Position numbers and translations under genes: made by a program
Assembly (NCBI GenBank): GCA_963821505.1
Contig: CAWGEH010000004.1
Span: forward strand, 402,924 to 466,923
From: VAZQ01 sp963821505
GTDB lineage: Bacteria > Pseudomonadota > Alphaproteobacteria > Rhizobiales > Xanthobacteraceae
Direction of reading: 5' to 3'
Length of the DNA stretch: 64,000 bases
Notes under the pieces: generated by a model
Database searches by the model: none
What the model was told of the DNA's origin: nothing
What the model saw: the letters and a program-made list of their open reading frames with translations, nothing else
In this document: positions 18,692 through 27,809 of the stretch, one piece after another
Layout of the letters: the number at the start of each line of letters is the position of its first letter
Position numbering within the stretch: the first letter of the stretch is position 1

Positions 18692-19462
18692 ATGCGGGAA
18701 TCAGTGATCGAGGTCGCGGGGACGAAGCTGCGCTACGGCGAGGCCGGCGCGGGAGCGAGCGTGCTCTTTCTGCATGGCGCGGCGGGCGCCGCCTGGGACC
18801 CGTTGCTCGACAAGCTCAGCGCCAAATACCGCGTGCTCGCGCCGGAGCATCCCGGCTTCGGGCGCGCGCCCGTTCCCGACTGGATGATGAGCGTCGGCGA
18901 CGTGGCGTTCTTCTACCTCGACGCCTTACGGGCGCTGGACCTGCGGGGCGTTCACCTGATCGGGCATGGCCTCGGCGGCTGGATCGCGGCCGAGATCGCA
19001 ATCCGCAGCACCGAACGGCTGGCGTCGCTCGCTTTGCTGGCGCCGGCGGGCGTCGAAAGCCCGCAAGCCCCGTTCGACGACATCTTCGCGTGGCCGGCGG
19101 AGGAGTTCGCGCGCCGGCAATTCCACGATCCCGAGCTGGCGCAGCAATGGCAGCAGGCCCAGGCCAAGCTCGACATCGACATCGTGCTGCAAAATCGCAC
19201 GGCGCTCGCCCGGCTCGCCTGGAACCCGCGCATGCACAATCCGCAATTGCCCTATTGGCTGCACCGCATCGATGTTCCAACATTGCTGATCTGGGGCGAG
19301 GACGACCGGGTGGTCCCGTTCCCGTGCCACGAGCCGTTCAAGCGCGAGATCGGGCAGGCCCAATTGCTCGCCCTGCCGAAGTCCGGGCACGCGCTGGCGA
19401 TCGAGCGCGCAAGCGAGGTCGCCGCGCGGCTCGAGGCCTTCTTGCAAGGAGCACAGGGATGA
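18692..19462 (+). CDS. Alpha/beta-fold hydrolase lacking the nucleophile serine
   Basis: 256 residues. The fold signatures are clear: oxyanion-region HGAAGAAWDP, strand-5 elbow HLIGHGLGGWIA, late acid strand LLIWGEDDRVVP and a late histidine in KSGHALAIE. The elbow reads G-H-G-L-G where active members have G-x-S-x-G, so the serine nucleophile is glycine (codon ggc). The acid and histidine remain. It may be an inactive binding protein or work without a covalent step. Its stop overlaps the oxygenase start (ATGA). GGGGAGG precedes the ATG at 18692 with a short spacing; a GTG at 18671 is the alternative. Confidence 0.88.
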   Translation: MRESVIEVAGTKLRYGEAGAGASVLFLHGAAGAAWDPLLDKLSAKYRVLAPEHPGFGRAPVPDWMMSVGDVAFFYLDALRALDLRGVHLIGHGLGGWIAAEIAIRSTERLASLALLAPAGVESPQAPFDDIFAWPAEEFARRQFHDPELAQQWQQAQAKLDIDIVLQNRTALARLAWNPRMHNPQLPYWLHRIDVPTLLIWGEDDRVVPFPCHEPFKREIGQAQLLALPKSGHALAIERASEVAARLEAFLQGAQG

Positions 19463-20643
19463 AGACGTTCTTTTTCCACCTCATGCCCTATGCCGATTTG
19501 GATCTCAGCTATACCGAGCGCCACAATTCGGCGTGGGTCACGCTGCCCAACTCCTATTTCGATCCCAAAGTCGGGCAGAAGCTCTATGCCCGCTACATTG
19601 GCGAGCTCGAGCTCGCCGATCAGCTCGGCTTCGACGGCATCTGCGTGAACGAGCACCATCAGACCGCCTACGGCCTGATGCCGGCGCCCAACCTGATCGC
19701 GGCGGCGCTCGCGCGCTCCACCAAGCAGGCCAAGATCGCCATCCTCGGCCGCGCGCTGCCGCTGGTGAGCAATCCGGTCGCGGTCGCGGAAGAATTCGCC
19801 ATGCTCGATCAGATGAGCGGCGGCCGCATCATCACCGGCTTCGTGCGCGGGATCGGCACCGAATATTTCGCCAGCGGAGTCAATCCCACCCATTCGCACG
19901 CGCGCTACTACGAGGCGCACGAGCTCATTCTGCGGGCGTGGACCGAGGTCGGACCGTTCCGCTATCACGGCCGGCACTATCAGTTCGACTACGTCAATCT
20001 CTGGCCGCGGCCGTTGCAGCAGCCGCATCCGCCAGTGTGGATTCCCTCGCAGGGGAGCTCGGAGACGGTCGAATGGTGCGCCTCGGCCAAGCGCAAATAC
20101 ACCTATCTGCAGACCTTCAGCCCGGTGAAGTCGGCGAAGAAGGCGTTCGACCTCTATCGCCAGGTGGCTGAGCGCGAGGGCTACGAATCGCAGCCCTCCC
20201 AGCTCGGCTGGGCGATCCCGACATATGTCGCCGAGAGCGACGAGATCGCGCGGCGCGAGCTCAAGCCGCACATCGAGGCCTTCTTCAACAAGTTCCTGCA
20301 CTACCCGCTCGAGATGCGCATGCCGCCCGGCTACTCCTCGATCGCCTCGACCAAGTCGCTGATGGAGAGCAAGTTCGCCTTCCGCATGATGGAGATGACG
20401 GCGGAGAATCTCATCGAGCTCGGCATGGTGGTCGCCGGCAGCGCCGCGACCGTGCGCGAGCGGCTCGGCGCCTATGCGCGCGAGCTCGGCGTCGGCAATC
20501 TCATCGCCATGCTGCAGATCGCGACCCTTCCCGCCGAGCTCACGGAGAAGAACCTGCGCCTGTTCGCGCGCGACGTCATGCCGTACCTGCGCGAGCAAGG
20601 TACGCGCGCGCCGCGACAGGTTGCTGAAGCGGTCGGCCCATGA
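19459..20643 (+). CDS. Luciferase-like (LLM class) flavin-dependent oxygenase
   Basis: 394 residues, bacterial-luciferase TIM-barrel fold. Typical features: the N-terminal strand FFFHLMPYADLDLSY, GFDGICVNEHHQTAYGLMPAP, EEFAMLDQMSGGRIITGFVRGIG, and YYEAHELILRAWTE. Such enzymes use reduced FMN or F420 to oxidise organic substrates. A GTG-free ATG with GGAG overlaps the stop of the hydrolase gene, so the two enzymes probably act together on one compound, such as an ester or lactone made by Baeyer-Villiger type oxidation; that pathway is inference. Confidence 0.9.
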   Translation: MKTFFFHLMPYADLDLSYTERHNSAWVTLPNSYFDPKVGQKLYARYIGELELADQLGFDGICVNEHHQTAYGLMPAPNLIAAALARSTKQAKIAILGRALPLVSNPVAVAEEFAMLDQMSGGRIITGFVRGIGTEYFASGVNPTHSHARYYEAHELILRAWTEVGPFRYHGRHYQFDYVNLWPRPLQQPHPPVWIPSQGSSETVEWCASAKRKYTYLQTFSPVKSAKKAFDLYRQVAEREGYESQPSQLGWAIPTYVAESDEIARRELKPHIEAFFNKFLHYPLEMRMPPGYSSIASTKSLMESKFAFRMMEMTAENLIELGMVVAGSAATVRERLGAYARELGVGNLIAMLQIATLPAELTEKNLRLFARDVMPYLREQGTRAPRQVAEAVGP

Positions 20644-20680
20644 GGGGAATCTCTCCGCCGTCATTGCCGGGCTTGACACC

Positions 20681-20807
20681 GCAAGTCGGGTTTACCCGAG
20701 TTGCGGCGCCCAAATACTGCAGAACTCGGGCAAGCCCGAGTTCTGTGCAATCCACCGCCTCGGTGAAGCGCTCTGTTTTCGATGATGCCCGGGTCAAGCC
20801 CGGGCAT
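20681..20807. repeat. Cluster of three short hairpin repeats
   Basis: Three back-to-back palindromes in the gap after the oxygenase: 20681-20704 (near-perfect, arms GCAA.TCGGGT), 20721-20744 (perfect, arms AGAACTCGGGC) and 20785-20807 (perfect stem ATGCCCGGG, loop TCAAG). All share a CGGG..CCCG core also seen at 21897-21922, 27854-27880 and 37353-37379. They resemble REP elements and may act as transcript ends. Confidence 0.8.
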
Positions 20808-20853
20808 GACAAGTCGAGGACGGCGTCTCGAGCATGAGAATAGGAGGGCACGC

Positions 20854-21810
20854 ATGACCAAGCCGCGACTGCTTCCATTGTTGGCGGTCGTCGTTGCATG
20901 CGCCATCCCGCAGGCGCTGGCCGCCGAAACGCTCAGGATCGCCTCGCCGATCCGCGGCAGCTGGGAGGGCGCGATCCCCGAACTCGGCAAGCAGGCCGGC
21001 ATCTTTCAGAAGCATGGCCTCGATCTCGACATCCTCTATACCCAAGGCGGCGGCGAGACGCTGCAGGCCGTCATTTCGGGCTCGGTCGATATCGGGCTCA
21101 GCGCCGGCACGCTCGGAAGCCTCGGCGCTTACGGCAAGGGCGCGCCCATCCGCATCATCGGCGCGAGCTCGACCGGATCGCGCGAAGTCTTCTGGTGGGT
21201 CACCGCCAAGTCTCCGCTGCACACCATGCGCGAGGTCGACGGGCAGAGCATCGCCTATTCCACCACCGGCGCGTCGTCCCACATCGCGGTGCTGCGCTTC
21301 ATCAGCGAATACGGCCTCAAGGCCAAGCCGGTCGCGACCGGCGACGCGACCGCCACCATCACCCAGGTGATGTCGGGCCAGGTGGATGTCGGCTGGGCGG
21401 TGGCGCCGTTCGTGCTCGACCGGCTCGGCAAGGGCGAGGCGCGCATGATCGCGCGTGCCAGCGATATCGCGGCGATCAGCGGCCAGACCGTCCGCGTGCA
21501 GATCACCAACGCGCAGATCCTGGCGGCCAAGAAGGATGCCTTCGCGCGCTACATGAAGGCCTACAACGAAACCGTCGACTGGATGTATTCCAGTCCCGAG
21601 GCGGTGCCGCGCTATCTCGCGTTCTCCGGCCTGTCGGACCCGGCGGTCCGGCTCATGCTCAAGGACTTCATCCCGAAAGAGAGCCTGCAGACCGGGACGA
21701 TCTCGGGCCTGGAGGAGAGCATGAAGGACGCCGTCCAGTACAAGTTCCTCCCGGCGCCGCTCGATGCGAGTCAGCTCAAGGAGCTGATCGAGATCATCCC
21801 GGCGTCGTAG
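20854..21810 (+). CDS. NMT1/TauA-like ABC substrate-binding protein
   Basis: 318 residues: signal peptide MTKPRLLPLLAVVVACAIPQ to ALAAE, then a type-2 periplasmic binding fold (LRIASPIRGSWEGAIPELGK, GIFQKHGLDLDILYTQGGGE, ISGSVDIGLSAG). This is the SsuA/TauA/ThiY-like family that binds sulfonates, nitrogenous heterocycles or similar solutes for an ABC importer. TAGGAGGG lies 6 bases before the ATG. No permease or ATPase gene is adjacent. Placed after the oxygenase, it may supply that enzyme's substrate. Confidence 0.88.
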   Translation: MTKPRLLPLLAVVVACAIPQALAAETLRIASPIRGSWEGAIPELGKQAGIFQKHGLDLDILYTQGGGETLQAVISGSVDIGLSAGTLGSLGAYGKGAPIRIIGASSTGSREVFWWVTAKSPLHTMREVDGQSIAYSTTGASSHIAVLRFISEYGLKAKPVATGDATATITQVMSGQVDVGWAVAPFVLDRLGKGEARMIARASDIAAISGQTVRVQITNAQILAAKKDAFARYMKAYNETVDWMYSSPEAVPRYLAFSGLSDPAVRLMLKDFIPKESLQTGTISGLEESMKDAVQYKFLPAPLDASQLKELIEIIPAS

Positions 21811-21845
21811 CGATGGGATAACGAAATGCTGCAGCGATCTCGGTG

Positions 21846-22015
21846 GGCTCCCTCTTCCGCGCGCCCCGGGCTTGCCCGGGTCGCGTCTTAATCTCGCGCA
21901 AGTCGGGCAAGCCCGACTTGCGTGGGAGAGGGGTGGGGTGAGGGGCTAAGGATTCTCTCGATAGTTCTGTAACCCCCTCACCCCCGCCCTCTCCCCAAAT
22001 GGGGAGAGGGAGCGC
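21846..22015. repeat. Composite intergenic palindromic repeat, copy 2
   Basis: Contains CCCTCTT arms at its left, a perfect internal hairpin at 21897-21922 (arms CGCAAGTCGGGC), and a right part with CCCCTCACCCCCGCCCTCTC and GGGGAGAGGGAGC. The outer parts match the repeat at 1726-1819 between pelF and pelG; the inner hairpin belongs to the CGGG..CCCG family. It looks like one palindrome inserted in another. Confidence 0.78.
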
Positions 22016-22040
22016 ACCGAACCAACCGTGAGATCGATCC

Positions 22041-22871
22041 ATGACCGCGCAGCGCATACAAATTGGCGACATCGAGGTCACCGCGCTCAGCGACGGCGTG
22101 CTGGCGGCCCCGCTCGACGTGGTGCTCGGCATGGACACGACGCAGACCGCGCGGCTCGCCGGCAAGCAGCCGGGCGAGTCATTGCCCATCTCGGTGAACG
22201 CGTTCCTGCTCGAGCGCGGGGGAAAGTACGCACTGGTCGACACCGGCTCCGGCAACACCATGGGGCCGACGCTCGGCAAGCTCGCCGGCAATCTTCGCGC
22301 TGCGGGCGTGCCGCCGGAACGCATCGAGACGATCTTCCTCACCCATCTTCATCCCGACCATTCCAACGGTCTGGTCGATGACGCCGGCAATGCGATCTAT
22401 CCCAACGCGGAGGTCATCCTGCACGAGGCGGAAGCCGCCTTCTGGCTCGATCGCGACGCGGCGAGCGGGGCGACCGAGCGCATCCGCCGCAACATCGCCA
22501 AGGCCGCCGTGACGACGGCGCCTTATCGCGCGCGCATGCGCACCGTGCGCGAAGGCGAGGCGATGCCGGGCGTGTCGCCGGTGCTGCTCGCGGGCCACAC
22601 TCCCGGGCATACCGGCTGGCTGGTTCAATCCGGCAACGAGGGCTTGCTGATCTGGGGCGACCTCGTCCACCTCGCGTCGATCCAGATCGCGCGACCCGAT
22701 ACCGGGCTCGTCTACGACGTCGATCCGCAGGCCGCCTGCGCCACGCGCCGGCGCATGTTCGACCGCGTCGCCTCCGACAAGCTCAAGGTTGCCGGCGCGC
22801 ACCTCGACTTTCCCGGCTTCGGCAGCATCGTGCGCAAGGGAGCGGGCTTCGCCTTCGAGCCGGACGCGTGA
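22041..22871 (+). CDS. MBL-fold metallo-hydrolase (quorum-lactonase-like)
   Basis: 276 residues, metallo-beta-lactamase fold. The metal site is intact: HLHPDHSNG (HxHxDH near residue 102), GHTPGHTGWL supplying the next histidine, GDLVH with the bridging aspartate, and a late GAHLDFPGFG histidine. The layout resembles AHL lactonases and related lactone or ester hydrolases, but the substrate is not readable. No signal peptide. It may take part in the same catabolic set as the oxygenase and esterase nearby. Confidence 0.9.
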   Translation: MTAQRIQIGDIEVTALSDGVLAAPLDVVLGMDTTQTARLAGKQPGESLPISVNAFLLERGGKYALVDTGSGNTMGPTLGKLAGNLRAAGVPPERIETIFLTHLHPDHSNGLVDDAGNAIYPNAEVILHEAEAAFWLDRDAASGATERIRRNIAKAAVTTAPYRARMRTVREGEAMPGVSPVLLAGHTPGHTGWLVQSGNEGLLIWGDLVHLASIQIARPDTGLVYDVDPQAACATRRRMFDRVASDKLKVAGAHLDFPGFGSIVRKGAGFAFEPDA

Positions 22872-22882
22872 TGGCGGACGCT

Positions 22883-23008
22883 GTAGGGTGGGCAAAGGCG
22901 CGAGCCGAGCCTTCGCCGCATTGTGCAATGGTGCGTGCGCCGTGCCCACGCGGCAGTCGTGCCGTTGACGCCGTGACGCGTGGGCACGCTTCGCTTTGCC
23001 CACCCTAC
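22883..23008. repeat. Long inverted repeat (GTAGGGTGGGCAAAG family)
   Basis: The arm GTAGGGTGGGCAAAG at 22883-22897 is exactly complementary to CTTTGCCCACCCTAC at 22994-23008. Inside, GTGCCCACGCG (22945-22955) pairs with CGCGTGGGCAC (22978-22986 region). It can form a long stem in the gap between the MBL and esterase genes. The short terminal arms and size suggest a MITE-like or REP-like dispersed element. Confidence 0.82.
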
Positions 23009-23091
23009 ACTTGCTACACTGGCATAATTGCAAATGCGAACGCAGCGTGCGCATCTATTGCCAACGCAAGCAAAAAAGACGGGAGGAATGC

Positions 23092-24270
23092 ATGAACCGA
23101 TCCTGGAACAACGCCATCGCGCCGATGACGATGATAGCGGCTGCGCTCTCGTTCGGCGCGCCCTCCGTCCAGGCGCAGGAGCGCGGACCGCTCACGCTTG
23201 CGAAAGCGAGCTATTTCTTCGTCGGCGGCAAGATCGACGCCTCGGCCGCCGGCAGCCCCATGCTCGGCCATATGTACGTCGAGTACATGATCCCGGCGCG
23301 CCGCAGCCATCCCTTTCCGATCGTGATGGTCCACGGCGGCAGCCAGACCGGCACCAACTTCACCGGCACGCCCGACGGCCGCGAGGGCTGGGCGCAATAT
23401 TTCGTGCGCCGCGGCTACGCGGTCTATGTGGTCGACCAGGTGGCGCGCGGGCGCGCGGCGTATTGGTCGCAGGCCTACGGACCAGTGCAGCCCTCGCGCT
23501 TGAACTTCACCGAGCAGCGTTTCGTCGCGCCCGAGCGCTACAAGCAATGGCCGCAGGCGCACCTGCACACGCAATGGCCGGGCGCCGGCAAGCCGGGCGA
23601 TCCCGATTTCGATCAGTTCTACGCCTCGCAGTTTCCCTCGATCGTGAGCTTTCCCAAGCAGCAGGAGCTCAACCGCGACGCGCTTGTCGCGCTCCTCGAC
23701 AAGATCGGCTCGGCGATCCTGCTCACGCATTCCCAATCCGGCGCCTTCGGCTGGCCGGTCGCGGATGCGCGGCCGAACCTGGTCAAGGCGCTGGTCGCGG
23801 TCGAGCCGAGCGGCCCGCCGGTGCACGACATCGAGAACACCGGCGCGCCGGACTGGTTCAAGGACGCCGAGCGCACCAAGCTCTCGGGGCTCAACGATAT
23901 CCCGCTCGGCTACGATCCGCCGCTCGCCGCCGGCGCCGCGCTCGAAGTCGTCCGCCAGGACAAGCCGGATGGGCCGGATCTCGTGCGCTGCTGGCGGCAG
24001 AAGGAGCCCGCCCGCCAGTTGCCGAATCTCAAGCGCATCCCGGTCGTCATCATCGTGTCGGAGGCCTCGTATCACGCCGCCTACGACCACTGCACGGCCG
24101 CATATCTGAACCAGGCCGGCGTGCACAACACCATGATTCGCCTCGCCGACGTCGGCGTGCACGGCAACGGCCACATGATGATGATCGAGAAGAACAACGC
24201 CGCGATCGCGGGCGTGATCGCGCAGTGGCTCGACCGCCAGCGCCTGCGCGCGGGCCAAGCCGGACGGTGA
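23092..24270 (+). CDS. Secreted alpha/beta hydrolase (esterase-like)
   Basis: 392 residues with a signal peptide (MNRSWNNAIAPMTMIAAALS to PSVQAQE). The nucleophile elbow is in ILLTHSQSGAFGWPVAD (S-x-S-G type, centre serine), the oxyanion region is HGGSQTGTNFTGTPDG, the late acid lies in PVVIIVSEASYHAAYD and the histidine in GVHGNGHMMM. GGGAGG lies 6 bases before the ATG. It would act in the periplasm on an unknown ester. Homologues are widespread in Bradyrhizobium-like bacteria as 'esterase'. Confidence 0.88.
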   Translation: MNRSWNNAIAPMTMIAAALSFGAPSVQAQERGPLTLAKASYFFVGGKIDASAAGSPMLGHMYVEYMIPARRSHPFPIVMVHGGSQTGTNFTGTPDGREGWAQYFVRRGYAVYVVDQVARGRAAYWSQAYGPVQPSRLNFTEQRFVAPERYKQWPQAHLHTQWPGAGKPGDPDFDQFYASQFPSIVSFPKQQELNRDALVALLDKIGSAILLTHSQSGAFGWPVADARPNLVKALVAVEPSGPPVHDIENTGAPDWFKDAERTKLSGLNDIPLGYDPPLAAGAALEVVRQDKPDGPDLVRCWRQKEPARQLPNLKRIPVVIIVSEASYHAAYDHCTAAYLNQAGVHNTMIRLADVGVHGNGHMMMIEKNNAAIAGVIAQWLDRQRLRAGQAGR

Positions 24271-24505
24271 GGGCGGCGGCGCGGCTGCGGATTATCGGCC
24301 GCGTGAATTCGATGGTCCCTACTCGCCGCCGAGACGCGCGGTTCCGTTGGCGCGCGCTCACGATGAGCTTTCCGTCGGCCGACACAAGTCCACGACAAAT
24401 CGGTCAATCCGCACCCGTCGATTGAAGGCGGTTGTCGGCCGAGGGGGCGTCCTCCGGCGGGCGCGCAGCATGGTGGTCGCCCGCACCGCAAGGGGGAAGC
24501 CGACC
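24271..24505. other. Gene-free stretch upstream of the TPR-CHAT gene
   Basis: About 235 bp between the esterase and the palindrome at 24506. No reading frame with coding character or start signal, and no clear terminator, was seen. Confidence 0.5.
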
Positions 24506-24523
24506 TGATATCATATGCTATCA
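24506..24523. promoter_or_regulatory. 18-bp palindrome, candidate operator of the CHAT gene
   Basis: TGATATCATATGCTATCA is a dyad (TGATA-N-CATATG-N-TATCA) with mismatch only at the two N positions. It lies 66 bp before the ATG of the TPR-CHAT gene in otherwise G/C-rich DNA, which suggests a dimeric regulator binding site. The regulator is unknown. Confidence 0.5.
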
Positions 24524-24589
24524 TGGCGGTATGCCGCAGAGATGTCCGCTGCGTGCAACGCAAGTTTTTTCCGATCGTTGGAGCGGACG

Positions 24590-27500
24590 ATGAGATCGAG
24601 ATGGCGGAGCGGATTGGTCGCTTTCGTTGTCGTACCTGTCATTGCGATGGTATCGGTGCCGTTGCGGGCCGTGGCGCAGCAGATCGACGTCGCAGCCGCG
24701 CAGAAGCGTTTTCAGGATCTCTATGCGGCCGGGGACTATTCCGCCGCGCTTGCGGAGGCCCAGAAGACCGAGGCGGCTACCAAGCGTGGCGGCACCAATA
24801 ATTTCGCCTACGTCTCGGCGCTGAACGACTTGGCCCGCGCCCACCAGGCGCTGGGCCGGTACCGCGAGGCAGCCGGGATGTTCAAACAGGTCCTCGGCAC
24901 GATGCAAAAGAATCTCCCGCCGACCGATCTTCGCCTGGCCCAGCCCCTCGCCAACCTGGCCACGGTGTATTTGCTGCAGGCCAATCCCGGCGAGGCGGAG
25001 AAACTGTACAAGCAGGCGCTCAACATCTCGACCAAGGCGCAGGGCGGACCCAATCCGGGCGTCGCCCTGCTCATGAGCAATCTCGCGGACGTCTACAAGA
25101 GCCAAGCGCGCTACGACGAAGCGGAGGCGCAATACAAGCGGGCGCTCGAGATGGCGGAGAAGACCGGCGGTCCGAACAGCCTCCTGGTGGCGCTGATCCT
25201 CAATAACCTCACCAAGGTCTACGAGGATCAAAGCCGCTTCGCCGAGGTGGAGGAAGCGAGCCGGCGCGCGCTCGCGATCCGCGAGAAGGCGCTCGGCCCG
25301 AACCATCCCGACGTGGCCGCGAGCGTGAACAACCTGGCTCACTTGTATGAGCGGCTCGGCCGATACGCCGAGGCCGACAAGCTGTTCCAGCGCTCCATCG
25401 AGATTTGGGAGAGGGCGCTGGGCCCGAAACATCCCTACCTTGCCAGCTCGCTGCTCAACCTTGCGAGCGTCTATGCCGACGAGGATCGCTTCGAGGAGGC
25501 GGAGGCGCTCTATAAGCGCGCCTTGGGCATTCGGGAAGCGGCGTTCGGCCCCAATCACTCCGATGTCGCCACCGTGCTCAACAACCTTGCAGCGATCTAC
25601 GAAGCTCAGGGCCGATCCGACGAACTGGAGACCTTTGCCAAACGGGCGCTTGCCATCGTCACCAAGACCCTTGGCCCGGACAATCCCGACACCGCCAAGG
25701 TGATCCGCAAGCTCGGCGTGGCCTATGATGCGCAGGGTCGCTACGCCGATGCGGATGCCCAGTTCAAGCGCGCGCTCGACATCGCGACGAAAGCGTTCGG
25801 CCCGGATCACCGCTTCCTTGCCACGGTCCTGATCAATCAGGGACAGCTGTTCGAGCACCAGCGCCGCTACGATGATGCCGAGCAAGCCTACAAGCGGGCG
25901 CTTGCAATCAACGAGAAGGCGCGCGGGCCCAACCATCCGGACACGGCGAGAACCCTCAACCATCTTGCACTGTTGAGTATTGCGCAAGGCAAGCCTGCCG
26001 ACGCCATCGCCTATTCGCGCAAGGCGACAGCCGCGGTGCTCGCGCACGCCAATCTCGGCGGCCCGGAGGCTCGCCAAGCGCGAGACGGAGACGGATTGAT
26101 CGAGCAGCGGGCGAGCTTCTTCGTCAACCACGTCGCGGGCCTCGCTGCGGGGGCGCGCGCGGGCGTCGAGTCCGGGCCGGCGTTGGCCCGTGAGGCGTTC
26201 GAAATTGCGCAATGGGCAAACCAGTCGGCGGCCGCGGCCGCCGTTCAGCAACTGGGCCCGCGCTTCGCCAGCGGCAACGATGCGCTCGCCGCGCTCGTGC
26301 GACAGGACCAGGACCTCTCCGCCTATCGGCGCGATCGCGAGAAGGCGCTGGTCGAAGCGCTATCGAAGCCGGAAGGACAGTCGAACGCAGCGCAGATCGA
26401 CCAGATCCGCAGGCAAATCGATGACGCCGGGCGCAAGCTCGCCGCCACCAAAGCGCGATTGGAGACGGAATTCCCCGACTTCGCAGCGCTGGCGAACCCG
26501 AGACCGTCGAAGGTCGAGGACGTACAGAAGCTCTTGGGAAACTACGAGGCGCTGCTTTTTCTGCTCGCAGGCGAGAACGAGAGTTACGTCTTTGCCGTAA
26601 CACGCGGCGGCTTCGACTGGCGCACCATCCCCGCCGGCAGGGACGACATCGCCGCCAAGGTGGCGGCGTTCCGGCGCGGCCTTGAACTCGACAGTATGCA
26701 GCTGTTCGATCTCGGCCTCGCAAGCGAGCTCTACACCCTGCTCATCGGTCCGGTCGACGCGCTCGTCAGGGACAAAGGCCACCTGCTGGTGGTGCCGTCG
26801 GGGGCGCTGACGGCATTGCCGTTCCATTTGCTGGTGACGGAGAAGCCGACGACGGCGGCTCCGCAGAAGAAAAATCAGCCGACGGCAGAGGACGCCGCGC
26901 GCTACCGCGACGCCGCATGGCTGATCAAGCGCCAGGCCGTCAGCATCCTGCCGTCGGTGCCGAGCCTGCAGGCGTTGCGGTCGCCTGCGCGGGCCGACCA
27001 GGGCGGCAAGCCGATGATCGGATTCGGCGATCCCGTGTTCGACCCCGGTGCGGCAGCAGCGGACGAGCGGAAAACCGGGCGTTCCAGGGGGAAAGCGAGG
27101 GCGTACAGCGATTATTGGCGGGGCGCCGGTCTCGATCGCAACATGCTCATGCATGCGCTGCCGCAGCTTCCCGACACCGCCGACGAACTCAAGGCGATCG
27201 CCAAGGCGCTCCACGTCTCGGCGGCGGACATCCTCCTGGGCCGCGATGCCACCGTGACCGCGGTGAAGCACGCGCCGCTCGCCAACTACCGCATCGTCTA
27301 TTTCGCCACCCACGGGCTGGTGGCCGGCGACGTCAAGGGCGTGGCGGAGCCCTCGCTCGCGCTCTCGGTGCCAGCCAAGCCGACCGAGGACGACGACGGC
27401 CTGTTGAAGGCCAGCGAGGTGGCACAGCTCAAGCTCAATGCCGACTGGGTCGTGCTCTCGGCGTGCAACACGATCGCGGGTGACAAGCCGGGCGCGGAAG

Positions 27501-27760
27501 CGCTCTCCGGACTCGCGCGCGCGTTCTTCTACGCCGGTGCCCGCGCGCTGCTGGTGTCGCACTGGGCGGTCGCCTCCGATGCGGCCACGCGGCTGACGAC
27601 GTCGGCCTTTGCCATTCTCTCGGCCGATCCCACGCTCGGGCGCGCCGAAGCCATGCGGCGCGCCATGCTGAGCTTGCTCGACGACAAATCGTCGCCCGAG
27701 AACGCCTATCCTGCGGTCTGGGGTCCGTTCGCGGTGGTCGGAGAAGGGAGCCGGCGATGA
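24590..27760 (+). CDS. Exported TPR-CHAT domain protein with intact His/Cys dyad
   Basis: 1056 residues when started at the ATG preceded by GGAG at 24590. A signal peptide or anchor (LVAFVVVPVIAMVSVPLRAV to AQQ) is followed by about ten TPR_10/12 repeats (units such as NNLAHLYERLGRYAEADKLF and LGPNHPD, residues about 35-480), a helical linker, and a C-terminal CHAT peptidase domain (about 650-1050). The caspase-type dyad is intact: His908 in YFATHGLV and Cys959 in VLSACNT. TPR-CHAT proteins such as separase-like and Craspase peptidases cut protein partners recognised through the TPRs. Being exported is less usual. It lies next to two caspase-like operons, so this stretch concentrates clan CD peptidases. 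Confidence 0.9.
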   Translation: MRSRWRSGLVAFVVVPVIAMVSVPLRAVAQQIDVAAAQKRFQDLYAAGDYSAALAEAQKTEAATKRGGTNNFAYVSALNDLARAHQALGRYREAAGMFKQVLGTMQKNLPPTDLRLAQPLANLATVYLLQANPGEAEKLYKQALNISTKAQGGPNPGVALLMSNLADVYKSQARYDEAEAQYKRALEMAEKTGGPNSLLVALILNNLTKVYEDQSRFAEVEEASRRALAIREKALGPNHPDVAASVNNLAHLYERLGRYAEADKLFQRSIEIWERALGPKHPYLASSLLNLASVYADEDRFEEAEALYKRALGIREAAFGPNHSDVATVLNNLAAIYEAQGRSDELETFAKRALAIVTKTLGPDNPDTAKVIRKLGVAYDAQGRYADADAQFKRALDIATKAFGPDHRFLATVLINQGQLFEHQRRYDDAEQAYKRALAINEKARGPNHPDTARTLNHLALLSIAQGKPADAIAYSRKATAAVLAHANLGGPEARQARDGDGLIEQRASFFVNHVAGLAAGARAGVESGPALAREAFEIAQWANQSAAAAAVQQLGPRFASGNDALAALVRQDQDLSAYRRDREKALVEALSKPEGQSNAAQIDQIRRQIDDAGRKLAATKARLETEFPDFAALANPRPSKVEDVQKLLGNYEALLFLLAGENESYVFAVTRGGFDWRTIPAGRDDIAAKVAAFRRGLELDSMQLFDLGLASELYTLLIGPVDALVRDKGHLLVVPSGALTALPFHLLVTEKPTTAAPQKKNQPTAEDAARYRDAAWLIKRQAVSILPSVPSLQALRSPARADQGGKPMIGFGDPVFDPGAAAADERKTGRSRGKARAYSDYWRGAGLDRNMLMHALPQLPDTADELKAIAKALHVSAADILLGRDATVTAVKHAPLANYRIVYFATHGLVAGDVKGVAEPSLALSVPAKPTEDDDGLLKASEVAQLKLNADWVVLSACNTIAGDKPGAEALSGLARAFFYAGARALLVSHWAVASDAATRLTTSAFAILSADPTLGRAEAMRRAMLSLLDDKSSPENAYPAVWGPFAVVGEGSRR

Positions 27761-27809
27761 CGGAATTCGGTCATCGCCGGATTCTTGACTCGTCAAGCCC
27801 GCGACAAGC

